From positions 1 through 64,000 of the forward strand of contig NZ_JAASQL010000001.1 of NCBI RefSeq assembly GCF_011762155.1: a DNA stretch of 64,000 bases, written 5' to 3'. A program made the position numbers and the translations under genes. The DNA comes from Wenyingzhuangia heitensis. GTDB lineage: Bacteria; Bacteroidota; Bacteroidia; Flavobacteriales; Flavobacteriaceae. This document shows positions 27,994 through 35,867 of the stretch, piece after piece. Positions within the stretch are counted from its first letter, which is position 1. Each line of letters begins with the position of its first letter. The notes below the pieces were generated by a model. That model had not been told where the DNA came from. It worked only from the letters and a program-made list of their open reading frames with translations, and did no database searches.

Positions 27994-28500
27994 ATGGATG
28001 AAATTGTAAACAGAGTTGCCAACAGCAAACTACAAAACATAGATTTAGAGGATTTTTATCCATCTGGAGAACGAATTTTGTTTGATATTAAAGATTGGTT
28101 ATTTCAGGAATTAATTTTAAAAGAAAAAGACTTTAGAGAAAAAGCAGATGCTTATGACTGGTCTTTACTAGCCAATAAATATGTAGCATTCACCTGCAGT
28201 GCAGATGCTATTATTCCGTCTTGGGCCTATCTTTTGTTAACTACAAAAGCAAGTACATATGTTAAAAAATGTGTAGTTGGAGATCTTAACCTTTTAGAAA
28301 CTGTTTTATATGTAGAAATTATTTCTAAATTTGACCTAAGTCAATTTGAAGACAAACCTGTAATCATAAAAGGATGCGCAAACAAACCCATTCCGGAAAC
28401 TGCCTACACTTTATTAGTACAAAAATTACTTCCTGTGGCTAAAAACATTATGTATGGTGAAGCTTGCTCTACCGTACCACTTTATAAAAAAACTAAATAA
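27994..28500 (+). CDS. DUF2480 family protein
   Basis: 168 aa, soluble, no signal. The segments IDLEDFYPSGERILFDIKDW (about 18-37) and LKEKDFREKADAYDW, and the C-terminal KGCANKPIPETAY, fit the Bacteroidetes DUF2480 family. Its function is unknown, but it commonly sits beside suf genes, as here. The conserved Cys residues (TCSADAIIPSW, IKGCANK, GEACSTVP) could ligand metal. It lies 99 bp after the SufT-like gene. Confidence 0.85.
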   Translation: MDEIVNRVANSKLQNIDLEDFYPSGERILFDIKDWLFQELILKEKDFREKADAYDWSLLANKYVAFTCSADAIIPSWAYLLLTTKASTYVKKCVVGDLNLLETVLYVEIISKFDLSQFEDKPVIIKGCANKPIPETAYTLLVQKLLPVAKNIMYGEACSTVPLYKKTK

Positions 28501-28526
28501 TTATAAACACAAACTAAACTATTACT

Positions 28527-29366
28527 ATGAAACAAATTATTGCCATAGCATTATTATTATGCTCTACAATTACTATTGCTCAAGACAAAGAAAGCAACTG
28601 GAAAAAAGGAGGAGTTTTTACTTTATTATTCAATCAATCTGCTTTTAACAACGATTGGCAAGGTGGTGGAGTAAGTAACATTGCTACTAGTGCTAATGTT
28701 AACTACGACTTTAACTATAAAAAAGACAACGTAGTTTGGGACAACAAAGTAATTTTAGCCTATGGTTTAACAAAGTTAGACGGAAATGATGATTTTAACA
28801 AAACAAATGATAAAATCGAAATTTCATCTTTATATGGTAAACAAGCAAACAAATTTTGGTACTATTCTGCTTATGCCAACTTAAAAACACAATTTGCAGC
28901 TGGATATAAATCTTCCGCTCAAATAGATGAAATTTCAGGTTTCTTTTCTCCTGCCTACTTACAAGCAGGTCCTGGTATGTTGTGGAAAAAATCTGACAAT
29001 TTAAAAGTAAACATTACTCCAGCATCTGCCAGAGCAATTTTTGTAAGTAGCAAATTTACAGAAGATGGTTCTTCTTTTGGTGTAGAGCAAGGAGAAACAA
29101 GCCGTTTTGAATTGGGGGCAAACGTTGCTGCTTATTTCAAAACAGATTTTGTAAAAAATGTAACTATTGAAAATATTTTAAACTTATACGCTAACTATTT
29201 AGAAGATGCAGGAAATATTGATATTGACTACACGCTTAATGTTGCTATGAAAATTAATGACTATTTATCTGCTAACATTGCAGCGCAAGCAATTTATGAT
29301 GACAATGCTGTGCAAGCTGTACAGGTTAGAGAAGTATTTGGATTAGGATTTAACTATAAATTCTAA
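28527..29366 (+). CDS. DUF3078 domain-containing outer membrane protein
   Basis: 279 aa with a signal peptide (MKQIIAIALLLCSTITIAQ). The mature N-terminus WKKGGVFTLLFNQSAFNNDW, then WQGGGVSNIATSANVNYDF, is the typical start of DUF3078 proteins of Bacteroidetes. Alternating strands and a terminal FGLGFNYKF indicate a 12-strand-like outer-membrane barrel. Function unknown. Follows DUF2480 by 26 bp and is closed by a good terminator, so it is the last gene of the sufE transcript. Confidence 0.85.
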   Translation: MKQIIAIALLLCSTITIAQDKESNWKKGGVFTLLFNQSAFNNDWQGGGVSNIATSANVNYDFNYKKDNVVWDNKVILAYGLTKLDGNDDFNKTNDKIEISSLYGKQANKFWYYSAYANLKTQFAAGYKSSAQIDEISGFFSPAYLQAGPGMLWKKSDNLKVNITPASARAIFVSSKFTEDGSSFGVEQGETSRFELGANVAAYFKTDFVKNVTIENILNLYANYLEDAGNIDIDYTLNVAMKINDYLSANIAAQAIYDDNAVQAVQVREVFGLGFNYKF

Positions 29367-29381
29367 AAAAAACACCTATTA

Positions 29382-29412
29382 AAAAAACCTCTAGTTATCT
29401 AGAGGTTTTTTT
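29382..29412 (+). terminator. Terminator of the sufE-DUF3078 operon
   Basis: AAAAACCTCTAG / CTAGAGGTTTTT stem with TTAT loop and T7 tail, 16 bp after the DUF3078 stop. Confidence 0.85.
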
Positions 29413-29496
29413 ATGAAATAATAATTCCTTTAAATTTTATCACTCCTAGCTAATTAAGTAATTTAACATACTATTAGCAACTCTGATATTTATTTT

Positions 29497-30006
29497 ATGA
29501 AAAATATACTTTTACTCACTTTTTCTTTATTCATACTTTCTGCTTGTAAACAAGAACAACAGCTAAGCTCTATAAGTCCTGTAAATTGGGAAAAAAGATA
29601 TGCAACCATAAACCCAAATCAACAATTCGTAAACGGGGCTACTCACCTATCTGTTTATTCGCAAATTTACAGTTATACAGAGCATAAAAAACACGGATTA
29701 ACCGCAACCATAAGCATTAGAAATATAGATAGAAAAGATACCATCTATTTAAGCAATGCTAGTTATTACGATACTCATGGAAAATTAATTAGGTCTTATT
29801 TTAAAAAACCAATTTATTTAATTCCGATGGAAACTGTTGAAATTGTGATTGACGAAACAGATAAAGAAGGAGGAACTGGCGGTAATTTTGTTTTTGATTG
29901 GATGACCAAACCAAACAGAAACGAACCCTTATTTGAAGCCGTAATGATTTCTACTTCAGGACAACAAGGATTATCTTTTACCACACAAGGTGTTAAAATA
30001 CATTAA
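29497..30006 (+). CDS. DUF3124 domain-containing lipoprotein
   Basis: 169 aa with a lipoprotein signal (MKNILLLTFSLFILSAC, Cys17). The core LSVYSQIYSYTEHKKHGLTA, then ATISIRNIDRKDTIYL and VIDETDKEGGTGGNFVFDW, matches DUF3124, a family of small periplasmic or lipid-anchored immunoglobulin-like proteins of unknown function. The stop abuts the marC start, so both are in one transcript. Confidence 0.85.
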   Translation: MKNILLLTFSLFILSACKQEQQLSSISPVNWEKRYATINPNQQFVNGATHLSVYSQIYSYTEHKKHGLTATISIRNIDRKDTIYLSNASYYDTHGKLIRSYFKKPIYLIPMETVEIVIDETDKEGGTGGNFVFDWMTKPNRNEPLFEAVMISTSGQQGLSFTTQGVKIH

Positions 30007-30009
30007 TTG

Positions 30010-30621
30010 ATGAAAGAAGTTTTTACCTCTATACTATTTATGATTGCCGTAATAGATCCATTAGGATCTGTACCGGTATACTTAGAAGCCACCAAACAAT
30101 TTGATGAGAAACACAAGAAAAAAATAGCCATTAGAGCCTCTTTAATTGCTTTTTCTGTTTTGTTCTTTTTTATTATAATTGGACAAGTTATCCTAGAAGG
30201 GATGAATATTTCTCTGTATGCTTTTCAAATTTCTGGAGGGTTAATTTTATTCCTATTTGCCTTAACCATGATTTTTGGTGATGGTAAACCTGCATCTGAA
30301 AAAGAATTAATTAGCGATTACAGACATGTTACTATATTTCCTGTTGCCATTCCTTCTATCGCCTCTCCTGGTGCTATTATGGCCGTGGTTTTAATGACAG
30401 ATAATCATATTTATACGCTAGGACAACAAGCAGTAACCACACTATTAGTACTAATTGTAATTGGTTTAACTTGTTTGCTTTTATTAGCAGCAAATATCGT
30501 TCAGAAAAGAATTGGAGATTACGGAATTACCATTATTAGTAAAATAATGGGATTAATATTAGCTTCTTACGCTATACAAAGTATACTTAGTGGTTTGCAT
30601 GATTTTATTCAACTACAATAA
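30010..30621 (+). CDS. MarC family integral membrane protein
   Basis: 203 aa, six predicted helices. The MarC/UPF0056 signature FMIAVIDPLGSVPVYL opens the protein, and AIPSIASPGAIMAVVL begins the second half. I use the ATG at 30010; a TTG at 30007 would add one residue. Despite the historic 'multiple antibiotic resistance' name, no transport substrate is established. Three bp from the DUF3124 lipoprotein gene, and closed by a terminator. Confidence 0.9.
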   Translation: MKEVFTSILFMIAVIDPLGSVPVYLEATKQFDEKHKKKIAIRASLIAFSVLFFFIIIGQVILEGMNISLYAFQISGGLILFLFALTMIFGDGKPASEKELISDYRHVTIFPVAIPSIASPGAIMAVVLMTDNHIYTLGQQAVTTLLVLIVIGLTCLLLLAANIVQKRIGDYGITIISKIMGLILASYAIQSILSGLHDFIQLQ

Positions 30622-30635
30622 CACTTTAATATTCA

Positions 30636-30668
30636 TAAAAAAACCGAGCTAAATAGCTCGGTTTTTTT
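30636..30668. terminator. Terminator between marC and yhcH (bidirectional)
   Basis: Stem AAAAAACCGAGCTA / TAGCTCGGTTTTTT with both A- and T-tracts, lying between the convergent marC and yhcH genes. Confidence 0.85.
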
Positions 30669-30674
30669 ATAACA

Positions 30675-30696
30675 ATATATATATATATATATATAT
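30675..30696. repeat. (AT)11 dinucleotide repeat
   Basis: Eleven uninterrupted AT units between the marC terminator and the yhcH stop codon. Non-coding, so length changes would be neutral. Confidence 0.95.
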
Positions 30697-31149
30697 CTAA
30701 TCAATAGCAACTTTCACTACCACTTTAATCACTTTGGATGATTGATTTATTTTTATACCTGGAGCATGTACATCTGTAGGATAAAAAACCATAAAGCTAC
30801 CTGCGGATAATTTTATATTAGCTGCCTGTCCGTTGTAAAAAACAACATCTTTTTCTGTTAATAAATCCTCTGTTACTTCTTGATTATTTAAAGGTTCAAC
30901 TCCTATAAATTCTTCTCCAGAAATTAAATACTGAATATCTATATATTTTTGATGAGACTCTAACCTACAATCAACTTCTTCTTTGGTATCATAAGTTTGT
31001 AAAATTGCAAAAACATTGTCTCCTTCTATTTTATAAACTCCCATTTCTAAAGCAGAAAAATCTGTCGTAGTAAGGTAATTAAAACCTACAGCCAAACGCT
31101 TGCTTAAATCTTTGTACAGCTTGGCATTTTCTATGGTATCTAAAATCAT
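30697..31149 (-). CDS. YhcH/YjgK/YiaL family protein
   Basis: 150-residue cupin of the DUF386 family. Key elements are the metal-binding ESHQKYIDIQYLISGEE segment (about 74-90) and the C-terminal FYPTDVHAPGIK (about 125-136) with conserved His. Family members are tied to sialic-acid or other sugar catabolism (anomerase-like role), but no such pathway is nearby. It lies 3 bp after hflX and is probably expressed from that promoter. Confidence 0.9.
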   Translation of the reverse strand: MILDTIENAKLYKDLSKRLAVGFNYLTTTDFSALEMGVYKIEGDNVFAILQTYDTKEEVDCRLESHQKYIDIQYLISGEEFIGVEPLNNQEVTEDLLTEKDVVFYNGQAANIKLSAGSFMVFYPTDVHAPGIKINQSSKVIKVVVKVAID

Positions 31150-31152
31150 AAA

Positions 31153-32376
31153 TTATGTAATTTTATTTCCGTCTTGATCGTATTCGGAATATAAATAATT
31201 GTTATAAGGAAAACGTTTTGCGTGAATCTCTCTAACCAAATCAAAAACTTTCTCTTTAAACTCTTCCATATTTTCTTTGTTAATGGCAGATATAAACACA
31301 GATTCTTCTTCTATTTTAGACATCCAAGAATTTTTAAGCTCGTCTATCGTATAATGTTTCTCTGTTTTTTCGGTCACTAAATCATCCTCTTCAATTACTT
31401 CGTGTGTGTAATTGTCAATCTTATTAAACACCATTAAGGTTGGCTTATCTGCGCTTTCTATTTCTTTTAAAATAGTATTCACAGAACTAATATGATCTTC
31501 AAACGTAGGATGAGAAACATCAACCACATGCAATAACAAATCGGCCTCACGTACCTCATCTAAGGTAGATTTAAAAGATTCTACCAACTGTGTAGGCAGT
31601 TTTCTAATAAACCCAACGGTATCTGTCATTAAAAAAGGAATGTTCTTAATCACTACTTTTCTTACGGTAGTATCTAAGGTTGCAAACAATTTATCTTCTG
31701 CAAACACTTCACTTTTACTAATCACATTCATTAACGTAGACTTACCCACGTTGGTATACCCTACCAAGGCAACACGAACCATTTTTCCACGGTTTTTACG
31801 TTGCACAGCCATTTGTTTATCTATGGTTGCTAATTTCTTTTTTAACAAAGATATTTGATCTCTTACAATACGTCTATCCGTTTCAATTTCTGTTTCTCCA
31901 GGACCACGCATACCAATCCCTCCTTTTTGCTTATCTAAGTGAGTCCACAATTTGGTTAATCTTGGTAGTAAATACTCACACTGTGCCAATGCTACTTGGG
32001 TACGTGCGTAACTAGTTTCTGCACGTTGGGCAAAAATATCTAGAATTAAAGTTGTTCTATCTAGTATCTTAATATCTAAAATTTTCTCTATATTTCTTAA
32101 TTGAGCTGGAGATAATTCGTCATCAAAAATAACAGTTCCAATATCATGTGTATCAATATAAGCCTTAACATCTTCTAACTTACCAGTACCTATAAATGTT
32201 TTAGGATGGGGTTTGTCTAACTTTTGAACAAAACGTTTTACAGATACACCACCTGCTGTGGTTACCAAAAACTCTAATTCGTCTAAATATTCCGTAGATT
32301 TTGCCTCATCTTGATGCTGTGTAATTACACCCACCAATACTGTTTTTTCCGAGGTTACCTTCTTTTCTTCTATCAT
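31153..32376 (-). CDS. hflX: GTPase HflX
   Basis: Ribosome-associated GTPase that splits stalled or heat-inactivated ribosomes. About 407 aa from the Met at 32376 (MIEEKKVTSEK), preferred over the earlier 32391. The N-terminal domain (FIGTGKLEDVKAYI), coiled-coil region (GGIGMRGPGETEIETDRRI) and G domain are present: G1 GYTNVGKST, G3 DTVGFIRKLP, G4 NKID. The C-terminal part is of family length. Leads yhcH. Confidence 0.94.
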   Translation of the reverse strand: MIEEKKVTSEKTVLVGVITQHQDEAKSTEYLDELEFLVTTAGGVSVKRFVQKLDKPHPKTFIGTGKLEDVKAYIDTHDIGTVIFDDELSPAQLRNIEKILDIKILDRTTLILDIFAQRAETSYARTQVALAQCEYLLPRLTKLWTHLDKQKGGIGMRGPGETEIETDRRIVRDQISLLKKKLATIDKQMAVQRKNRGKMVRVALVGYTNVGKSTLMNVISKSEVFAEDKLFATLDTTVRKVVIKNIPFLMTDTVGFIRKLPTQLVESFKSTLDEVREADLLLHVVDVSHPTFEDHISSVNTILKEIESADKPTLMVFNKIDNYTHEVIEEDDLVTEKTEKHYTIDELKNSWMSKIEEESVFISAINKENMEEFKEKVFDLVREIHAKRFPYNNYLYSEYDQDGNKIT

Positions 32377-32518
32377 ACTACAAATGTACATAATTCCCCC
32401 ATTATCAATACTATTTGCATATGCTCATAATCTTTGATTTTTATCAACACATTCCTCAACCTTTCTTTGATGAATCTCATTAATAAAGATATCTTTACGC
32501 ATCCAAAAAAAAACAATA

Positions 32519-33457
32519 GTGGCAGAAGACAACTTATTTTCAATTGCTTTTTACAATACCGAAAACTTATTTGATTATAAGGATGATGCCCATACTTTAG
32601 ATAGTGACTATACTCCTGCTGGTAGAAAAAAATGGGGACACTACAGATACCAGCACAAAATAAATAAAATAGCCAAAGTAATTTCCAAAATTGGAACGGA
32701 CGATTGTGTTTTTCCTCCTGTACTAGTAGGCTTGGCAGAAGTAGAAACCAAACAAGTTGCTTTGGACATTATTCACAGTGAAACACTTCGCTATTTAAAT
32801 TACGACTGTGTTCATTACGAATCTCCTGATGAACGTGGAATTGATGTTGCTCTACTTTATCACAAAGACTTTTTTGAACTGTCTTATTCTGAAGCAATTC
32901 CTATTGAGGTTTTTGAACCTAACGGAGTTAAAGACGAAACTAGAGATATTTTGTATGTAAAAGGAAAACTTTATGGAGAAGTTACACACGTTTTTGTAAA
33001 CCATTGGCCATCTCGTAGAAAAGGTGTAGACAAAACACATCTAAAAAGAATTGCTCTTGCCAAAATATTAGCTCAAAAAACTAAAGAAATATTAACAGAA
33101 AATCCTGATGCTAATATTTTAATTATGGGAGACTTTAATGATGATCCTATCTCAGAAAGTATTGATAAATTTCTTGTTTCTAATAAAATCATCAATCCTA
33201 TGAAAGCTCTTTATCAAGATCAAAAAGGGAGCTTGGTTCACAACGGTGTTTGGCATTTATTTGATCAAATTTTGTATAGCAAAAGCTATAAAGACTCTAG
33301 CGACACCACGTTTATAAAATCAGAAATTTACAACAAAGACTTTCTTACAGACTGGACCGGAAGAAGCAAAGGAGAACCTTTAAGAACTTATATCGGTAAG
33401 TTTTATCGTGGTGGTTTTAGCGACCATTTTCCTGTGTATGCTATTTTTAAAAAATAA
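32519..33457 (+). CDS. Endonuclease/exonuclease/phosphatase family protein
   Basis: 312 aa, GTG start. The EEP (DNase I-like) fold is shown by FYNTENLFD (metal-binding Asn and Glu), LAEVET, FVNHWPSRRKG (catalytic His), MGDFNDDP and SDHFPVYA. No signal peptide is seen, though the alternative is that a longer N-terminus is missed upstream. In Bacteroidetes this subgroup is an uncharacterised nuclease or phosphodiesterase. The next gene begins 27 bp downstream. Confidence 0.87.
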   Translation: MAEDNLFSIAFYNTENLFDYKDDAHTLDSDYTPAGRKKWGHYRYQHKINKIAKVISKIGTDDCVFPPVLVGLAEVETKQVALDIIHSETLRYLNYDCVHYESPDERGIDVALLYHKDFFELSYSEAIPIEVFEPNGVKDETRDILYVKGKLYGEVTHVFVNHWPSRRKGVDKTHLKRIALAKILAQKTKEILTENPDANILIMGDFNDDPISESIDKFLVSNKIINPMKALYQDQKGSLVHNGVWHLFDQILYSKSYKDSSDTTFIKSEIYNKDFLTDWTGRSKGEPLRTYIGKFYRGGFSDHFPVYAIFKK

Positions 33458-33484
33458 CGTACCTTTCCTACAAACTGTATTTGT

Positions 33485-34561
33485 TTGATTACTTTATTAT
33501 TACAACAATTAGAAAAACAACAATTAGATAGCCAAGCTTTAGGTTATCTAAAGGGTGTTTTTGCCTCTCAGCGTTTGCACTCTATTCTACCTTATACAAG
33601 AGAAGATGAAAACATGTTTTTTTCTGCAGCCATAGCTTTTACACTACAAGAAAATTGTGATTCACTTTCTAAAGAAAACCAAGCTACAGCACAAAAAATT
33701 ATAAAAAGGATTGTAAAATGTTATCCTAACTTTAAGAATTTTAAAGGAGGTAGAACCTATAATTTTTTCAAAACAAACCCCATGGATTTCTTTCCTAACG
33801 GGCTAGTAATGAAGCATTCCAACTTTTTTAAACTAGCAGATGATGCTGATGATACTGTTTATGTATATTTAACCGATCCTAAAAAACAAAACCATAGCTG
33901 GTTAAAGGAAAAGTTAATCAAACATGCAAACGGAACTTTAAAGTGGAGTTTTCATAAAAGATCTAATTACGGAGAGTTAAAAACTTATAGCGTTTATTTT
34001 GGTAAAAAAATGCATATAGAAACCGATGCTTGTATACTATCTACTCTCTTATTATGGTCTTACAGAAATAAACTTGCCAAGACTAAACAAGACAAAGATT
34101 CTAAAACTTATTTATTAAGAGCTATTACTTCTAAAGACTATATTAAATACCCTTATTTAGTTTCTCCTTGCTACCCTACTACAGCACAAATATGTTATCA
34201 CATAAGTAGATTGATAAAACAGTTAAAAAACACCAACAAACTATCAGCCCTAAAACCTTTATTAATTGATGACATTCAAGAACAATTAAAACAGCCTCAA
34301 TCTTTTAGCCATCAATTATTTTTTCACATTTCTTTATTAAATCTGGGGGTAAAACCCAAAACAAAGCTTCGCTATCAGTTAAACGATGTTTTAAAAAGCA
34401 CTACTTATTTTTACACATCTATTCCTTTAATGATTCCTAATTTAAGGATTAGAAAACTTCAGAAATATAAATTATTTAATTCTTTAGGATTAAGAACAAA
34501 ATGTGATGGATACACAACAATGCTCGTTTTTGAATACCACGTTCTCTACAATTCTTTATAA
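33485..34561 (+). CDS. Unrecognised conserved-looking protein, helix-rich
   Basis: 358 aa if the TTG at 33485 is used; there is no nearby ATG, and the first internal Met is about 43 residues in, so the start is uncertain. Predominantly helical, soluble and basic, with stretches such as YTREDENMFFSAAIAFTLQ and TDACILSTLLLWSYRNKL that recall the repeated helix pairs of alpha/alpha-toroid (prenyltransferase-like) proteins, but I cannot assign a family. It lies 27 bp after the EEP gene in the same orientation and is closed by a terminator, so it is probably a real second gene of that operon. Confidence 0.65.
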   Translation: MITLLLQQLEKQQLDSQALGYLKGVFASQRLHSILPYTREDENMFFSAAIAFTLQENCDSLSKENQATAQKIIKRIVKCYPNFKNFKGGRTYNFFKTNPMDFFPNGLVMKHSNFFKLADDADDTVYVYLTDPKKQNHSWLKEKLIKHANGTLKWSFHKRSNYGELKTYSVYFGKKMHIETDACILSTLLLWSYRNKLAKTKQDKDSKTYLLRAITSKDYIKYPYLVSPCYPTTAQICYHISRLIKQLKNTNKLSALKPLLIDDIQEQLKQPQSFSHQLFFHISLLNLGVKPKTKLRYQLNDVLKSTTYFYTSIPLMIPNLRIRKLQKYKLFNSLGLRTKCDGYTTMLVFEYHVLYNSL

Positions 34562-34625
34562 ACACAGAAACATATTGTTTGTTCATTGACAATCTGCTTT
34601 GTTTTAACACTTATATACAAACTAA

Positions 34626-34661
34626 AAAAAGGCTTGTAAATTAACATTTACAAGCCTTTAT
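34626..34661. terminator. Terminator between the 33485 gene and leuB (bidirectional)
   Basis: Stem AAAGGCTTGTAAAT / ATTTACAAGCCTTT with a short TAAC loop, flanked by A7 on the left and T-rich sequence on the right; it lies between convergent genes. Confidence 0.85.
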
Positions 34662-34680
34662 ATTTTTAAAGTTGTTGCTA

Positions 34681-35736
34681 TTAAATATTAGCAGCCAACC
34701 AATCTCCAACTTCTTTAGTTCCAAAAGATTTACCTCCATCAGCTAAATCTTCAGTTACTACACCTTCAGCTAAAGCCTTGTTTACAGAGGCTCTAATTGC
34801 AGCACCTTCTTCTTGTAAACCAAAACTTTCAAACATCATTGCAGCAGATAATACTGTTGCCATTGGGTTTGCTATATTTAACCCTGTTGCTTGTGGGTAA
34901 GAACCGTGAATAGGTTCAAATAAAGCAATATCAGACCCCATAGATGCAGATGGCATTAATCCCATAGATCCAGAAATCACAGAAGCTTCATCTGTTAAAA
35001 TATCTCCAAATAAATTTTCAGTAATCAATACATCGTAAGAGTTAGGCCATTGTACCAAACGCATAGCTACAGCATCAACAAATTCATAAGCTACCTCAAC
35101 TTCTGGGTAATCTTTTTCCATTGCCTGTACAGTTTCTCTCCACAAACGAGACGTTTCTAATACGTTGGCTTTATCTACACAACATAATTTTTTAGAACGA
35201 GTCATTGCCAATTCAAAACCTTTTTTTGCCAAACGAGTTACTTCTTCTTTTGTGTACACACAGTTATCAAAAGCTGTGTCTCCACCATCTCTTCTACCTT
35301 TTTCACCAAAGTAAATACCTCCAGTTAATTCGCGTAAAAAAACCAAATCAGTTCCTTCAATACGCTCTCTTTTTAACGGAGACTTATCTAATAAAGATGG
35401 AAATGTAAAAGTAGGACGTACATTTGCAAACAATCCTAATGCTTTACGCATTTTTAATAAACCTTGCTCTGGACGAACTTTAGCTGTAGGATCATTATCA
35501 TACTTAGGATGACCAATTGCTCCAAATAAAACAGCATCAGAAGATTTACAAATCTCGTGTGTTTCGTCTGGGTAAGGCTCTCCAACTGCATCAATAGCAG
35601 CTGCTCCTGTTAAAGCAGGTTTCCAAGTTAATTCATGTCCAAATTTTGCAGCAATTGCATCAGAAACTTTTACTGCCTGATCAATTACTTCTGGTCCAAT
35701 TCCGTCACCAGCTAATAATGCAATGTTTAATTTCAT
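34681..35736 (-). CDS. leuB: 3-isopropylmalate dehydrogenase
   Basis: 351 aa. Oxidises 3-isopropylmalate (and, in a citramalate route, 3-methylmalate) with NAD+. Signature DGIGPEVIDQA at the N-terminus, FGAIGHPKYD, and the isocitrate/isopropylmalate dehydrogenase pattern ENLFGDILTDEASVISGSMG (about 240-259), are present. Last gene of the minus-strand leu operon, separated from the upstream synthase by 131 bp that contain half of the dispersed palindromic repeat (35785-35843). Confidence 0.95.
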   Translation of the reverse strand: MKLNIALLAGDGIGPEVIDQAVKVSDAIAAKFGHELTWKPALTGAAAIDAVGEPYPDETHEICKSSDAVLFGAIGHPKYDNDPTAKVRPEQGLLKMRKALGLFANVRPTFTFPSLLDKSPLKRERIEGTDLVFLRELTGGIYFGEKGRRDGGDTAFDNCVYTKEEVTRLAKKGFELAMTRSKKLCCVDKANVLETSRLWRETVQAMEKDYPEVEVAYEFVDAVAMRLVQWPNSYDVLITENLFGDILTDEASVISGSMGLMPSASMGSDIALFEPIHGSYPQATGLNIANPMATVLSAAMMFESFGLQEEGAAIRASVNKALAEGVVTEDLADGGKSFGTKEVGDWLAANI

Positions 35737-35784
35737 TTTATCTTAATTTATATAGTTTGTAAAGCGTTGATTTTATTAAAAAAT

Positions 35785-35843
35785 GTTCTCGATACTATTT
35801 TGTTCATTTTGTAAACTCCACAAACAAAATCACTCGAACTGAC
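35785..35843. repeat. Dispersed palindromic intergenic repeat, partial copy (leu operon)
   Basis: The sequence from GTTCTCGATACT to CACTCGAACTGAC equals the right half of the element found three more times in the thi operon (60569, 61357 and 63877). It lies in the leuB-cimA spacer. Confidence 0.75.
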
Positions 35844-35867
35844 ATTTTAATTTTAAATCTTTATTCG

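Noticed and set aside
30675-30696. (AT)11 as a regulatory or phase-variation element
   Set aside because: It lies between a terminator and a stop codon of convergent genes, outside any promoter.
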